NCBI RefSeq assembly: GCF_019216885.1
Contig: NZ_JAAQRC020000001.1
Span: forward strand, 3,020,501 to 3,084,500
Reading direction: 5' to 3'
DNA length: 64,000 nucleotides
DNA from: Methylobacterium sp. SyP6R
GTDB lineage: Bacteria > Pseudomonadota > Alphaproteobacteria > Rhizobiales > Beijerinckiaceae
Below are positions 19,532 to 27,124 of the stretch, piece after piece. The position numbers and the translations under genes were made by a program. Position 1 is the first letter of the stretch; each line of letters opens with the position of its first letter. The notes beneath the pieces were generated by a model. The model worked only from the letters and a program-made list of their open reading frames with translations. It had not been told where the DNA came from and did no database searches.

Positions 19532-19547
19532 GTACGCGATCGCGTAC
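19532..19547. promoter_or_regulatory. 16-bp perfect palindrome upstream of luxI1 (candidate lux box)
   Basis: GTACGCGATCGCGTAC is fully self-complementary and is centred about 63 bases before the luxI1 start codon, where lux-type operators are commonly found. It does not match the classic Vibrio or TraR boxes. The cognate regulator would be LuxR1 by position. This is inference. Confidence 0.45.
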
Positions 19548-19569
19548 TGCCGGGTCTCGGTGCCGGATG

Positions 19570-19592
19570 CTGAAATGGTGTTGCCATTTCAG
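19570..19592 (+). promoter_or_regulatory. Stem-loop touching the luxI1 ribosome-binding site
   Basis: Arms CTGAAATGG and CCATTTCAG are perfectly complementary around TGTTG. The 3' arm runs into AGGAAAG (19591-19597), the presumed ribosome-binding site, 10 bases before the ATG at 19603. A similar stem with 5-base loop TGTCG sits at the same place before luxI2. It could be an RNA switch on translation or a DNA operator. Confidence 0.6.
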
Positions 19593-19602
19593 GAAAGTCG
19601 CC

Positions 19603-20235
19603 ATGATCTCCATCGTCACCGCCGCCAATATCCGCAGCTTTGCATCCGAGATGGAGCAGGCCTATCGCCTGAGACATCAGGTCTTCGTCACCGAGATGGG
19701 ATGGAAGGACATCGAGAGGCCGGATGGACGGGAAATCGACCAGTTCGACGACCAGCATGCCGTGCACATGCTGGCGACGGACCGGGGCGAGGTGCTGGGC
19801 TACCAGCGGATGCTGCCGACGACCCGGCCGTACCTGCTGACGGAGGTGCTGCCGCAACTCTGTGACGGGCCGGCACCGCGGGGCCCGCACATCTGGGAAT
19901 GGACGCGCTACTGCGTCAAGCAGGGGCATCGCGACCGCGGCCGGATGCTGAGCCCGATCGGCAGCGCGTTGCTGACGGGAATCGTGGAATGGGGGCTCGC
20001 CAGCGGGGTCGATCAGATCGTCATCGAGATGAACCCGTTGTGGCTCCTCCGGCTGGTACAACTGCATTTCCGGGTCACGCCCCTCGGCATTCCCCAGATC
20101 GTCGGCACCCAGGAAACCGTCGCGGTGACCGCCGCCTTCGACGAGCGGACGCTGGAGCGCCTGCGGACCGTGCGCGGCAGCGAGGCTCCGGTGATCCGGG
20201 ACGACGTCCTCACGGACCGGCGGCTCTTCGGCTAG
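19603..20235 (+). CDS. LuxI-family acyl-homoserine-lactone synthase (luxI1, module 1)
   Basis: 210 residues from the ATG at 19603; this start aligns with luxI2 (MISIVTAANI and MIHAVDAANI). The conserved catalytic set is present: Arg24 and Phe28 (RLRHQVF), Trp34 (EMGW), Asp46 and Asp49 (EIDQFD), Arg69 (GYQRM), and Glu and Arg of WEWTRY. The enzyme joins S-adenosylmethionine with an acylated carrier to give an acyl-homoserine lactone. Acyl length cannot be read from the sequence. A palindrome and a stem-loop precede the gene. Its partner luxR1 is now separated from it by two IS110 copies. Confidence 0.95.
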   Translation: MISIVTAANIRSFASEMEQAYRLRHQVFVTEMGWKDIERPDGREIDQFDDQHAVHMLATDRGEVLGYQRMLPTTRPYLLTEVLPQLCDGPAPRGPHIWEWTRYCVKQGHRDRGRMLSPIGSALLTGIVEWGLASGVDQIVIEMNPLWLLRLVQLHFRVTPLGIPQIVGTQETVAVTAAFDERTLERLRTVRGSEAPVIRDDVLTDRRLFG

Positions 20236-20460
20236 AGCATTTTCCGACGAAGTGGATGCCGGTTCGTCGCAGAAAACGCGAAAAAACAAAGACTTGGAGA
20301 GCTTCGCGATTGCAGCGCGATCGTGAAGCGCTCTAAACAGGCTTCGCAAAAGTGGCCGCCGCTTTTGCGATAAAAGCCCGCGACAAAACAGGAATCCAGC
20401 CCTGTTTGGAGCACTTTTCGACGACGTGGGCGCCGGTTCGTCGCGGACGAAGCGGCAGAA
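20236..20460. repeat. Rhizobiales-type intergenic repeat cluster
   Basis: Two related segments begin GAGCATTTTCCGACGA (20235) and GAGCACTTTTCGACGA (20409); both continue to a GCCGGTTCGTCGC core. Between them is a GCAAAAGTGGCCGCC...GCGACAAAACAGG segment, a relative of which occurs at 23964-24010. Such elements are common between genes in this order. The remaining DNA to 20604 holds a thrice-repeated CCCCGATGGCGCT-like tract (20547-20593) and no gene. Confidence 0.65.
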
Positions 20461-20604
20461 CCGGAGACCGATCGCAGCATGATCGGGCGATGACCAGGGT
20501 CGATGGATCACGTCACGCCGTCAGGGGGATGTCGTTCGCGACATTCCCCCGATGGCGCTTGCCCCCGATGGCGCTCGCCCCCGATGGCGCTTGCCTGAAC
20601 GCGC

Positions 20605-21029
20605 TCACCCTTCGGGTCCATCCCGCTCCGCCTCCGCGCCCTGCGCCGCGAGGGAGAGGATCAGCCGCGCCACCCGCATCCGGACCTCGGGCGGCGTGAT
20701 CCGCCGGAAGGCTGCCAGGATCGCCTGCTCGTCCGGCAGCGGCGCATCGTCCTGCGCGGCCTCCAGCCCGACCCGGCCGATTTCCGTTGGAATGAAGATC
20801 GAATCGATCGGGCATCGCAGGATCGAGCAGATCTTCCAGAGCAATCCTGCGCTGATATGGTCCTGACCAAGCTCGTATTTCATGATCTGGTGATCCGATA
20901 CGCCGACAAGGTCGCCGAGTTTCAGTCGATATATTCCGCGATCCAGTCGGAAGGCGCGAATTTTTCTTCCTATTGCGCGTTTCGTTGCGAGGTCGTCGAA
21001 AAATATGTTGTCGCCGCTCGATTTTCCAT
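20605..21029 (-). pseudogene. XRE-family DNA-binding regulator, frameshifted
   Basis: Translation of the frame ending at 20605 gives a complete XRE helix-turn-helix (GRKIRAFRLDRG, LGDLVGVSDHQIMKYELG, ISAGLLWKICSILRCPIDSIF) and a helical tail. However, that frame has no ATG, GTG or TTG before the middle of the domain. The only sensible upstream start is ATG at 21029 in another frame (MENRAATTY). The two frames join if one base is added to the five-A run at 20999-21003. A 1-base deletion, slippage, or a sequence error would explain this. The short downstream ATG at 20883 gives only half a domain. The gene is divergent from luxR2. Confidence 0.7.
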
Positions 21030-21130
21030 TCCCCGCACGAATATGCTAATATCTCTCGGTCGACAAAATATGGCGCAACCAAAGCTCATATCATATTCCG
21101 CAGCAGACGATAATCAAGGCGCCGGGAGTC

Positions 21131-21874
21131 ATGACCAATTTCACCCAGATCAGTTTTGACCTGCTTTCGGCAATAAAACAAAGTTCCGACGCGGATCAGG
21201 TTTGCGCGATACTTGAGCATGCTTCGCACATTTTTGGATACGAGACGTTCGTCGTCGCCGGGGCGCCACTGAAATCTCAGGACAACCTGCAGGACCGGCT
21301 GACGCTCGGGCGGCTGCCGGCACGATGGTCCGAGCGCTACGGGGAATGCGGCTACATCCACCACGATCCCGTCGTCGCGCATGCGCGGCGGATGAACGGG
21401 CTGTTCCGGTGGTCGGACGCGCCCGTCGGCCGCGACGAGCGCCTGGCCCGGACCATCATGGGGGAGGCCTCCGAGATCGGATTGCGGGACGGATACTGCA
21501 TTCCGATCCAGGACCTGACGTGTACGCGGATCGTGTCGTTCGGCGGTGCGCATCTCGACCTGCCGGACCAGGCCTTGTCCGGGCTGCACATGCTGGCCAT
21601 CTACGCCGACCTCGCCGTCCGTGATCTCGCCGTCCGGGTGCCGGCCGCGACGCGGCAGCGCGCGCTCGCCCCGGGATCGCCGCGCTGCTCGCCGCGCGAG
21701 ATCGAGTGCATCAAGTGGGCCGCCGCCGGCAAGACCGGCTGGGAGACCTCCGAGATCCTGTCGCTGTCGCACCGCACCGTCGAGAGCTACCTGAACACGG
21801 CGGCGCAGAAGCTGGGAGCGACCAACCGCGCCCATCTCGTGGCGCAGGCCCTGCGCCACGGAATCATCGATTGA
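21131..21874 (+). CDS. LuxR-family quorum-sensing regulator (luxR2, module 2)
   Basis: 247 residues. The ligand-binding domain keeps Trp66, Tyr70, Asp79 and Pro80 (RWSERYGECGYIHHDP). The helix-turn-helix is CSPREIECIKWAAAGKTGWE followed by LSHRTVESYLNTAAQKLGATN, a standard LuxR recognition helix. It is more distant from luxR1 and luxR3 than they are from each other. It shares a 101-base AT-rich divergent promoter region (21030-21130) with the frameshifted XRE gene. The luxI that should follow is only a relic, so this regulator may now answer the signals of the neighbouring modules or of other cells. Confidence 0.93.
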   Translation: MTNFTQISFDLLSAIKQSSDADQVCAILEHASHIFGYETFVVAGAPLKSQDNLQDRLTLGRLPARWSERYGECGYIHHDPVVAHARRMNGLFRWSDAPVGRDERLARTIMGEASEIGLRDGYCIPIQDLTCTRIVSFGGAHLDLPDQALSGLHMLAIYADLAVRDLAVRVPAATRQRALAPGSPRCSPREIECIKWAAAGKTGWETSEILSLSHRTVESYLNTAAQKLGATNRAHLVAQALRHGIID

Positions 21875-21967
21875 CGGGGATCGTCGGCTGAGCCGGCGAT
21901 CGTAGAATCACGGGGTATCGCAACCGCCGACGAATGCCGTACCCCGCTCCGCGGAGGAGGGGCGGCG

Positions 21968-22197
21968 GCGGTCACGGTCGTCGACGCGGACAACAACCGT
22001 CGGAGCACCCCCTCCCGCATGCCCTGTGCCGGTTTCGGCATCGCGTCTTCGTCGAGACCACGGGGTGGCGAGATCATGATGTCGGAAGCATGCCGCAGGC
22101 CGGTTGGACGAGCGCGTGCCTCCTCCAGCCCGTTCGGGCAGGCCGCATTGCCGACGAGATCGCGCGCGCTTCTCACGATGGAGTTCGCGGCGGACAA
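21968..22197 (+). pseudogene. Decayed luxI relic (module 2)
   Basis: The stretch reads VTVVDADNNRRSTPSRM in the frame of 21971, matching the luxI start (AVDAANIHQYRCEM in luxI2). It then continues after a 1- or 4-base deletion near 22022-22029 as RFRHRVFVETTGWRD in the frame of 22030, matching RLRHQVFVEEMGWRY. Further on, SRALLTMEFAA (about 22160) recalls SRLVTMRLLAG of luxI2, but the catalytic centre between them is gone. No start codon remains. It lies exactly where a synthase should lie, between luxR2 and luxR3. The N-terminal half is convincing, the rest weaker. Confidence 0.65.
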
Positions 22198-22238
22198 TCT
22201 ATCTTGCGTTCCTCCAAGGGAGATGGGACGGCCGAGCC

Positions 22239-22967
22239 ATGACACGCAGAACGCTTGATACCACGCTCGCATTTCTTCGCGCGCTTGATCGAGCCGCCAG
22301 CCCGCAAGATGTCGGGACTCTCCTGCGTCAGGAGCTCTCCGAATACGGAGTCGAGCACATGCTGGCCGGCATGATCCCCAGTCCAGGCGCTTCCGCCGGG
22401 CGCCAGTATGGGCACGTCCTTCTCGACGGCATGCCGCCGGCCTGGATCAAGCGATACGCTGCCAAAGGTTATATTTACCGCGACGCGACAGTACGCCGGC
22501 TCTGCTTCGATCAGGAGCCGTTCACCTGGTCGTCGGCCGTGGAGCGGTATGCCGATGATCCGATGGCGGTGCGGATCATGCACGAGGCCGCCGACCATGG
22601 CGCACGCGCGGGCCTGACCATCCCGCTGCTCACCCTTGATGCCAGCCTCGCGGCATGCAGCGTCTCCGGACGCCACTTCGACGTGCCTCCCGACAAGGTC
22701 GGCACCGTGCAACTCATCGCCACCTACGCGGCCGCGCGCCTGATGCTGCTGCGCGGGTCGGAATCGGTCGAGGTTCGGTTGACCGATCGCGAGCGCGAGG
22801 TGCTGCAATGGGCGGCAGACGGAAAGACGGCCTGGGAGACGGGTGAGATATTGGCAGTCTCGTCGAAGACGGTGGAGCATCACCTGTCGACATCGCGCCA
22901 GAAGCTCCGTGCGCTGAACGGCGTTCAAGCCGTCGCCAACGCGCTTCGGCAGGGACTCATTCATTAG
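22239..22967 (+). CDS. LuxR-family quorum-sensing regulator (luxR3, module 3)
   Basis: 242 residues from the ATG at 22239, chosen because it aligns with the start of luxR1; longer in-frame extensions run through the luxI relic. The ligand pocket has Trp69, Tyr73 and Asp82, but the usual Pro after Asp is Ala83 (GYIYRDATVRR), which may alter ligand fit. The helix-turn-helix is LTDREREVLQWAADGKTAWE followed by VSSKTVEHHLSTSRQKL. luxI2 starts 66 bases downstream on the same strand, so the two are probably one transcription unit. Confidence 0.93.
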   Translation: MTRRTLDTTLAFLRALDRAASPQDVGTLLRQELSEYGVEHMLAGMIPSPGASAGRQYGHVLLDGMPPAWIKRYAAKGYIYRDATVRRLCFDQEPFTWSSAVERYADDPMAVRIMHEAADHGARAGLTIPLLTLDASLAACSVSGRHFDVPPDKVGTVQLIATYAAARLMLLRGSESVEVRLTDREREVLQWAADGKTAWETGEILAVSSKTVEHHLSTSRQKLRALNGVQAVANALRQGLIH

Positions 22968-23004
22968 GGGATTTCCCAATACACGGCCGTTGCGCAAAAT
23001 GAAT

Positions 23005-23029
23005 ATTTCCCCAGTGTCGCTGGGGAAAT
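23005..23029 (+). promoter_or_regulatory. Stem-loop containing the luxI2 ribosome-binding site
   Basis: Arms ATTTCCCCAG and CTGGGGAAAT are perfectly complementary around TGTCG. The 3' arm contains GGGGA (23022-23026), the only good ribosome-binding site for the ATG at 23034, so a folded mRNA would hide it. The counterpart before luxI1 has the loop TGTTG. This suggests control of synthase translation. Confidence 0.65.
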
Positions 23030-23033
23030 GCCA

Positions 23034-23654
23034 ATGATCCATGCCGTGGATGCTGCGAACATTCATCAATACAGATGCGAAATGGAGGCCGTGTGGCGGC
23101 TCAGACATCAAGTATTTGTCGAGGAAATGGGCTGGAGATATCTTGATCGTCCCGACGGGCGCGAGATCGACCAATTCGATACGCCTGCCGCCGTCCATCT
23201 CTTGGCGATCGATGACGGCCAAGTGATCGGATACAGCCGTTTGGTGCCGACCATTGGTCCGCATTTGTTGTCGGAAGTGTTTCCGCACGTCTGCGAGGAG
23301 ATTCCACGAGGGCCTCACGTCTGGGAGTGGACCCGGCAGGCCGTCGCTCCATCCCATCGCGCCCGCGGCACGTCCCGCCTGGTCACGATGCGGCTGTTGG
23401 CCGGCATCGTCGAATGGGGGATGGCGAATGGCGTATCGAGCGTGACGACGCTGATGCCGATGTCGTATCTGGGACCCTTTCTCGACGCGCATTTCCGCGT
23501 CGTTCCGCTCGGCTTGCCGACCGAGATCGATGGGAAGCGCACGCTGGCGGGGCAGGCCCATTTCGACGCCCGCACCATCCGCCGGCTCGGCGAGATGCGG
23601 GGCGATCCGACACCCGTGCTCGTCCACCGTCCCGCACCGGCTCTGGTGGCGTGA
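23034..23654 (+). CDS. LuxI-family acyl-homoserine-lactone synthase (luxI2, module 3)
   Basis: 206 residues from the ATG at 23034; an ATG at 23028 would add two residues but lies inside the stem-loop and does not align with luxI1. Arg24, Phe28, Trp34, Asp46, Asp49, Arg69 and the Glu/Arg pair of WEWTRQ are all present, so it should be active. It resembles luxI1 strongly in the N-terminal half (RPDGREIDQFD shared) and diverges in the C-terminal acyl-chain region (VTTLMPMSYLGPFLDAHFRV), which suggests a different acyl chain. It follows luxR3 directly and precedes a small gene by 16 bases. Confidence 0.95.
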   Translation: MIHAVDAANIHQYRCEMEAVWRLRHQVFVEEMGWRYLDRPDGREIDQFDTPAAVHLLAIDDGQVIGYSRLVPTIGPHLLSEVFPHVCEEIPRGPHVWEWTRQAVAPSHRARGTSRLVTMRLLAGIVEWGMANGVSSVTTLMPMSYLGPFLDAHFRVVPLGLPTEIDGKRTLAGQAHFDARTIRRLGEMRGDPTPVLVHRPAPALVA

Positions 23655-23670
23655 AGGATTTCAACCGGCC

Positions 23671-23961
23671 ATGACCCAGCGCCCCCTCCCGTCCGTCGAC
23701 GACGTCGCCGCGATGCTGCCCGGGCTCGTCCGGGCCCTCGGGCTCATCGTCGATCAGACGGAACCCCTCGTCGAGCTTTCCCGCCGGGCGACCAACCTGC
23801 CCGAAGAGACGGCGGACAGGATGTCCGACATCGGCCACGCGTTGACGGAGCAGGCCCACCTCCTGATGCGCGAGGCGGCCGAGCGCCGGCAGTCCGGGCC
23901 GGGCCGCATCGCCCTCAAGGCTGCCTCCGGTGTGGAGACGGGCGAGACGTCCGGCGGCTAA
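23671..23961 (+). CDS. Small hypothetical protein downstream of luxI2
   Basis: 96 residues, starting 16 bases after luxI2 and so probably in the same transcript. The sequence is helical and acidic in its first 70 residues (SVDDVAAMLPGLVRALGLIVDQTEPLVELSRRATNLPEETADRMSDIGHAL is mostly amphipathic; shown here as description, not one motif). The tail is Gly- and Thr-rich. There is no membrane segment or signal peptide, and I do not recognise a family. Position suggests a link to signal production or response, which is inference only. Confidence 0.6.
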   Translation: MTQRPLPSVDDVAAMLPGLVRALGLIVDQTEPLVELSRRATNLPEETADRMSDIGHALTEQAHLLMREAAERRQSGPGRIALKAASGVETGETSGG

Positions 23962-23963
23962 GC

Positions 23964-24020
23964 GGATTTCGCAAAAGTCGCCACCGGTTTTGCGGAAAAA
24001 ATCTGCGACAAAACAAGGAT
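23964..24020. repeat. Rhizobiales-type intergenic repeat fragment
   Basis: A TTTCGCAAAAGTCGCCACCG segment followed by TGCGACAAAACAAGGATC resembles the repeat cluster at 20340-20400. It marks the right edge of the quorum-sensing island. Confidence 0.55.
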
Positions 24021-24100
24021 CTAAGCGGACGAAGCGTTGGTCTGCCGACGCAAGGCTGCTTAGGCCGGTCGCCCGGCTCGGCGGACCCGAGTTTTGTGCC

Positions 24101-24130
24101 TTGACGAGACGCGCGCAAACGCGGTTTATG
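24101..24130 (+). promoter_or_regulatory. Candidate sigma-70 promoter of tRNA-Thr
   Basis: TTGACG (24101-24106) and TTTATG (24125-24130) are spaced 18 bases apart, about 50 bases before the tRNA. Good -35 match, moderate -10. Confidence 0.5.
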
Positions 24131-24182
24131 TCGCCCCGGATGTCCGCGATTTGCCAGCCATGGCAGATATTTGCGCCGTCCA

Positions 24183-24257
<75 letters not shown>

Positions 24258-24306
24258 TTCATCCCGGACAAGGCCGCTCGGGCGGCGCCCCATCGGTCGA
24301 GGCGCG

Positions 24307-25413
24307 ATGATGCCGTCCTTCCGCATCCGCCAGCTCCTGATCGCGGTGCCCCTCCTGCTCGCGGCGTCGGTCGGCCGACCCGAGGCCGCCGACGGTGCGG
24401 GCCGGCACCACAGGCCCGTCGCGGTCCTCGCCGACCGGAGCCTTGCGGTGGCGCCGGGCGCGCGTCTGCCGCTCTTCGCCTCCGCCGACCTGGAGGGGCG
24501 CCACCCGGAGGTGACCCGGGCGGTGATCGTGCTCCATGGCCGCCTGCGCGACGCCGCGACCTATTTCGAGACCGGCCTGTCCGCCCGGGAGGCCGCCGGC
24601 CCGGCGGGCGAGGGCACGCTGATCGTGGCGCCGCAATTCCTCAGCCGCACCGACTGGGAGGCCTACGACCTGCCGCAGGACGTGCTGCGCTGGACGCGCG
24701 AGGGCTGGGAGGGCGGGGACGACGCGCTCGGGCCCAATCTTCCCGGATCTCATCTTCCCGGTTCCAAGCCCCTCAGTTCCTTCGATGCCCTCGACGCGAT
24801 CCTGGCCCGCCTCGGCGACCGGACCCGCTTCCCGAACCTGTCGCGCATCGTCGTCGCCGGGCATTCCGGCGGCGGGCAGGTGGCGCAGCGCTACGCCGTC
24901 CTGTCCCGGGCCGGCGACGCCCTGGCGCGGCAGGGCGTGCGCGTGAGCTATATCGTCGCCAATCCGAGCAGCTATGCCTATTTCACCCCCGAGCGGCCGG
25001 GCCCGACCGCCGGTTGCCCCGGCTACGACCGCTGGAAATACGGCGTGCAGGATCTGCCGCGCTACGCCGCCGGGGCCGACCCCGGGGCGCTCGAGGCGGC
25101 CTACGTCGCCCGGCCGGTGACCTACCTGCTCGGCGGCCTGGACACCGACCCGGACCACCCGGCCCTCGACAAGAGCTGCATGGCCGAGGCGCAGGGGCCG
25201 TTCCGGCTCGCCCGCGGCGAGTTCTACCGGGCGGCCCTGAAGGCGCGCCATCCCGACCTGCGGCAACCCCTCCACGTGGTGCCGGGCGTCGGCCATAGCG
25301 GTCGGCGGATGCTCGGCTCGGCCTGCGGCCTCTCGGCCCTGTTCGATATGCCGGGCTGCGGCAACGAGGCTGGCCCGGTTCGTGCCAGCCGGAGCGGCAC
25401 ACACACGAGGTAA
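24307..25413 (+). CDS. Exported alpha/beta-hydrolase-fold protein
   Basis: 368 residues. The N terminus MMPSFRIRQLLIAVPLLLAA followed by SVGRPEAADG is a signal peptide with a likely cleavage after residues near 28, so the protein is periplasmic. The nucleophile elbow is VVAGHSGGGQVAQR (Ser near residue 197) and a late His lies in VPGVGHSGRR. The oxyanion region VIVLHGRLRDAA is also visible. This fits a serine esterase/lipase-like hydrolase of unknown substrate. A start at either of two adjacent ATGs (24307, 24310) is possible. The asparaginase-like gene follows after 9 bases. Confidence 0.8.
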   Translation: MMPSFRIRQLLIAVPLLLAASVGRPEAADGAGRHHRPVAVLADRSLAVAPGARLPLFASADLEGRHPEVTRAVIVLHGRLRDAATYFETGLSAREAAGPAGEGTLIVAPQFLSRTDWEAYDLPQDVLRWTREGWEGGDDALGPNLPGSHLPGSKPLSSFDALDAILARLGDRTRFPNLSRIVVAGHSGGGQVAQRYAVLSRAGDALARQGVRVSYIVANPSSYAYFTPERPGPTAGCPGYDRWKYGVQDLPRYAAGADPGALEAAYVARPVTYLLGGLDTDPDHPALDKSCMAEAQGPFRLARGEFYRAALKARHPDLRQPLHVVPGVGHSGRRMLGSACGLSALFDMPGCGNEAGPVRASRSGTHTR

Positions 25414-25422
25414 TCCAGCAGA

Positions 25423-26424
25423 ATGACCGCACTCCCCAAGGTCGCCTTCATCGGGACCGGCGGCACCCTCTCGTCGGTGGGCCGCGATACCCTCGACATC
25501 CTCGACTACACCGCCACCGGCCGACGCCTGGAGGCGGAGGAGATTCTTGGCCGGGTGCCGGAGGCCGCCACCGTCGCCGAGGTGGTGCCGGTGCGCTTCC
25601 GGGCGGTGACGAGCCCCGGGATCGGCTTCTCGGACTGGCGCGAGCTGGTCCTGATCTGCGAGCGCCTGGTGGCGGAGCATCCGGACCTCGCCGGCATCGT
25701 GATCGGGCACGGCACCGCCACCCTGGAGGAGACCGCCTACGCGCTGAGCCTCACCCTCACGGTCGCGGTGCCGGTGGTGGTGGTGGGCTCGCAGCGGCCG
25801 ATCAGCGCCCTGTCGAGCGATGCCCCCCTCAACCTCGTCGCCGCCCTGCGGACCGCTGCCGCGCCGGAATCCCGCGGGCGGGGCGTGCTGGTGGTGCTCA
25901 ACGACGAGATCCAGGCCGCCCGCGAGGTGACCAAGACCTCGGTCGCTCGGCTCCAGACCTTCCGGACACCGGATTTCGGCGTGCTCGGCCAGGTCGACGG
26001 GCCGCATGTGCGCTACTACCGCAGGTCCGAGCGCCGTCATGCCCCCGGGACGCCGTTCGACATCCGGGGCCTCGACGCCCTGCCGCGGGTCGATATCTCC
26101 TATGCTTACGCCGATGCCGACGGCACGGCGGTGCGGGCCTTCGCGCATGCCGGCGCACGGGGCATCGTCTCGGCCGGGCTCGCTCCCGGCATGACCCCGC
26201 CGGCGGAGGCCGAGGCCCTGAGGGAGGCGGTCGCCGCCGGCCTCGCCGTGGTGCAATCGACCCGCGCCGGCAGCGGCGTGGTGCCGGACACCGAGCGGCT
26301 GGCCGAACTCGGCATCCTCAGCGCCGACAACCTGACGCCGCAGAAGGCCCGCATCCTCCTGGCGCTGGCCCTCACGACGACGCGCGACCCTGCGACGCTG
26401 CGGGAGATCTTCGCGACCTATTGA
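25423..26424 (+). CDS. Asparaginase-fold protein with altered second catalytic motif
   Basis: 333 residues. The first motif FIGTGGTLSSVG (Thr near residue 12-15) is conserved and the later Lys-containing segment NDEIQAAREVTKTS matches type I/II L-asparaginases. The second catalytic motif, normally HGTDTxEE, reads HGTATLEETAY (residues 96-104): the Asp of the Thr-Asp-Lys triad is Ala. The protein may have reduced, different or no amidohydrolase activity. There is no signal peptide, so it is cytosolic. It follows the exported hydrolase by 9 bases. Fold assignment is confident; activity is doubtful. Confidence 0.85.
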   Translation: MTALPKVAFIGTGGTLSSVGRDTLDILDYTATGRRLEAEEILGRVPEAATVAEVVPVRFRAVTSPGIGFSDWRELVLICERLVAEHPDLAGIVIGHGTATLEETAYALSLTLTVAVPVVVVGSQRPISALSSDAPLNLVAALRTAAAPESRGRGVLVVLNDEIQAAREVTKTSVARLQTFRTPDFGVLGQVDGPHVRYYRRSERRHAPGTPFDIRGLDALPRVDISYAYADADGTAVRAFAHAGARGIVSAGLAPGMTPPAEAEALREAVAAGLAVVQSTRAGSGVVPDTERLAELGILSADNLTPQKARILLALALTTTRDPATLREIFATY

Positions 26425-26626
26425 GGCGCCGGCGCCCAGGCGCGACGGCCTATCCCGTCCGGCGATTGCCAGGCGAGCCGACGCTGCTCTAGGGTCTCGA
26501 CGCTAGGCCCGACGACTGCCCCCGCGGGTCGGGCCGGCGGCAGGTCGGGCCGGCGCAGTCTGAACATCTCCGTCAGCGCCCGACCTGCACGACGGGGGAG
26601 AACGACCCCCGGGGAGACGATGTCCG

Positions 26627-27124
26627 ATGGTGCGCCTGAACGAGATCCGGGCCGGCGAGGTCGCGGTCGCGCCTCCCGCCGCGCTGGATGCCGGCCTCGT
26701 CTTCATCGGCCGCATCCGCACCCCCTGGACCGACCGCCTCGTCTGCCCGCGCCAGGGCCGGCCCGACGGGCCTCTCTGCCGGATCGAGGTCTATCCCCCC
26801 TGGCGCGAGGCCCTCGACGGCGTCGCCCTCTACGAGCGCCTGGAGGTGCTGTACTGGCTCGACCGGTCGCGGCGCGACCTCGTGCGCCAGAGCCCGGCCG
26901 GCGACGGCACGACGCGGGGCACCTTCTCGCTGCGCTCGCCCGTGCGGCCGAACCCGATCGGCACCAGCATCGTCCGGCTGATCGGGGTCGAGGACGGAAA
27001 CCTGCACGTGCGCGGGCTCGACTGCCTCGACGGCACGCCGCTCCTCGACCTCAAGCCCGACCGCACCCTGTTCACTCCCCTGGCGCCGCCGCAGGCGGGG
27101 GATGCGCAGACCGGTGCCGCGTGA
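26627..27124 (+). CDS. trmO: tRNA m6t6A37 methyltransferase TrmO (TsaA domain)
   Basis: 165 residues. The TsaA/UPF0066 beta-barrel signature is clear: [19 protein letters not shown] (middle) and [15 protein letters not shown] near the end. TrmO methylates the N6 of threonylcarbamoyl-adenosine at position 37 of tRNA-Thr, using S-adenosylmethionine. The N terminus [16 protein letters not shown] precedes the usual [10 protein letters not shown]. Its stop overlaps the next gene's GTG as GTGA, so the two are coupled, though no functional link is obvious. The C-terminal RNA-binding extension found in some TrmO proteins is absent. Confidence 0.9.
   Translation: MVRLNEIRAGEVAVAPPAALDAGLVFIGRIRTPWTDRLVCPRQGRPDGPLCRIEVYPPWREALDGVALYERLEVLYWLDRSRRDLVRQSPAGDGTTRGTFSLRSPVRPNPIGTSIVRLIGVEDGNLHVRGLDCLDGTPLLDLKPDRTLFTPLAPPQAGDAQTGAA

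Noticed and set aside
24258-26256. A 665-codon minus-strand frame over the hydrolase and asparaginase-like genes
   Set aside because: The plus-strand genes there have clear motifs; the minus frame has none.
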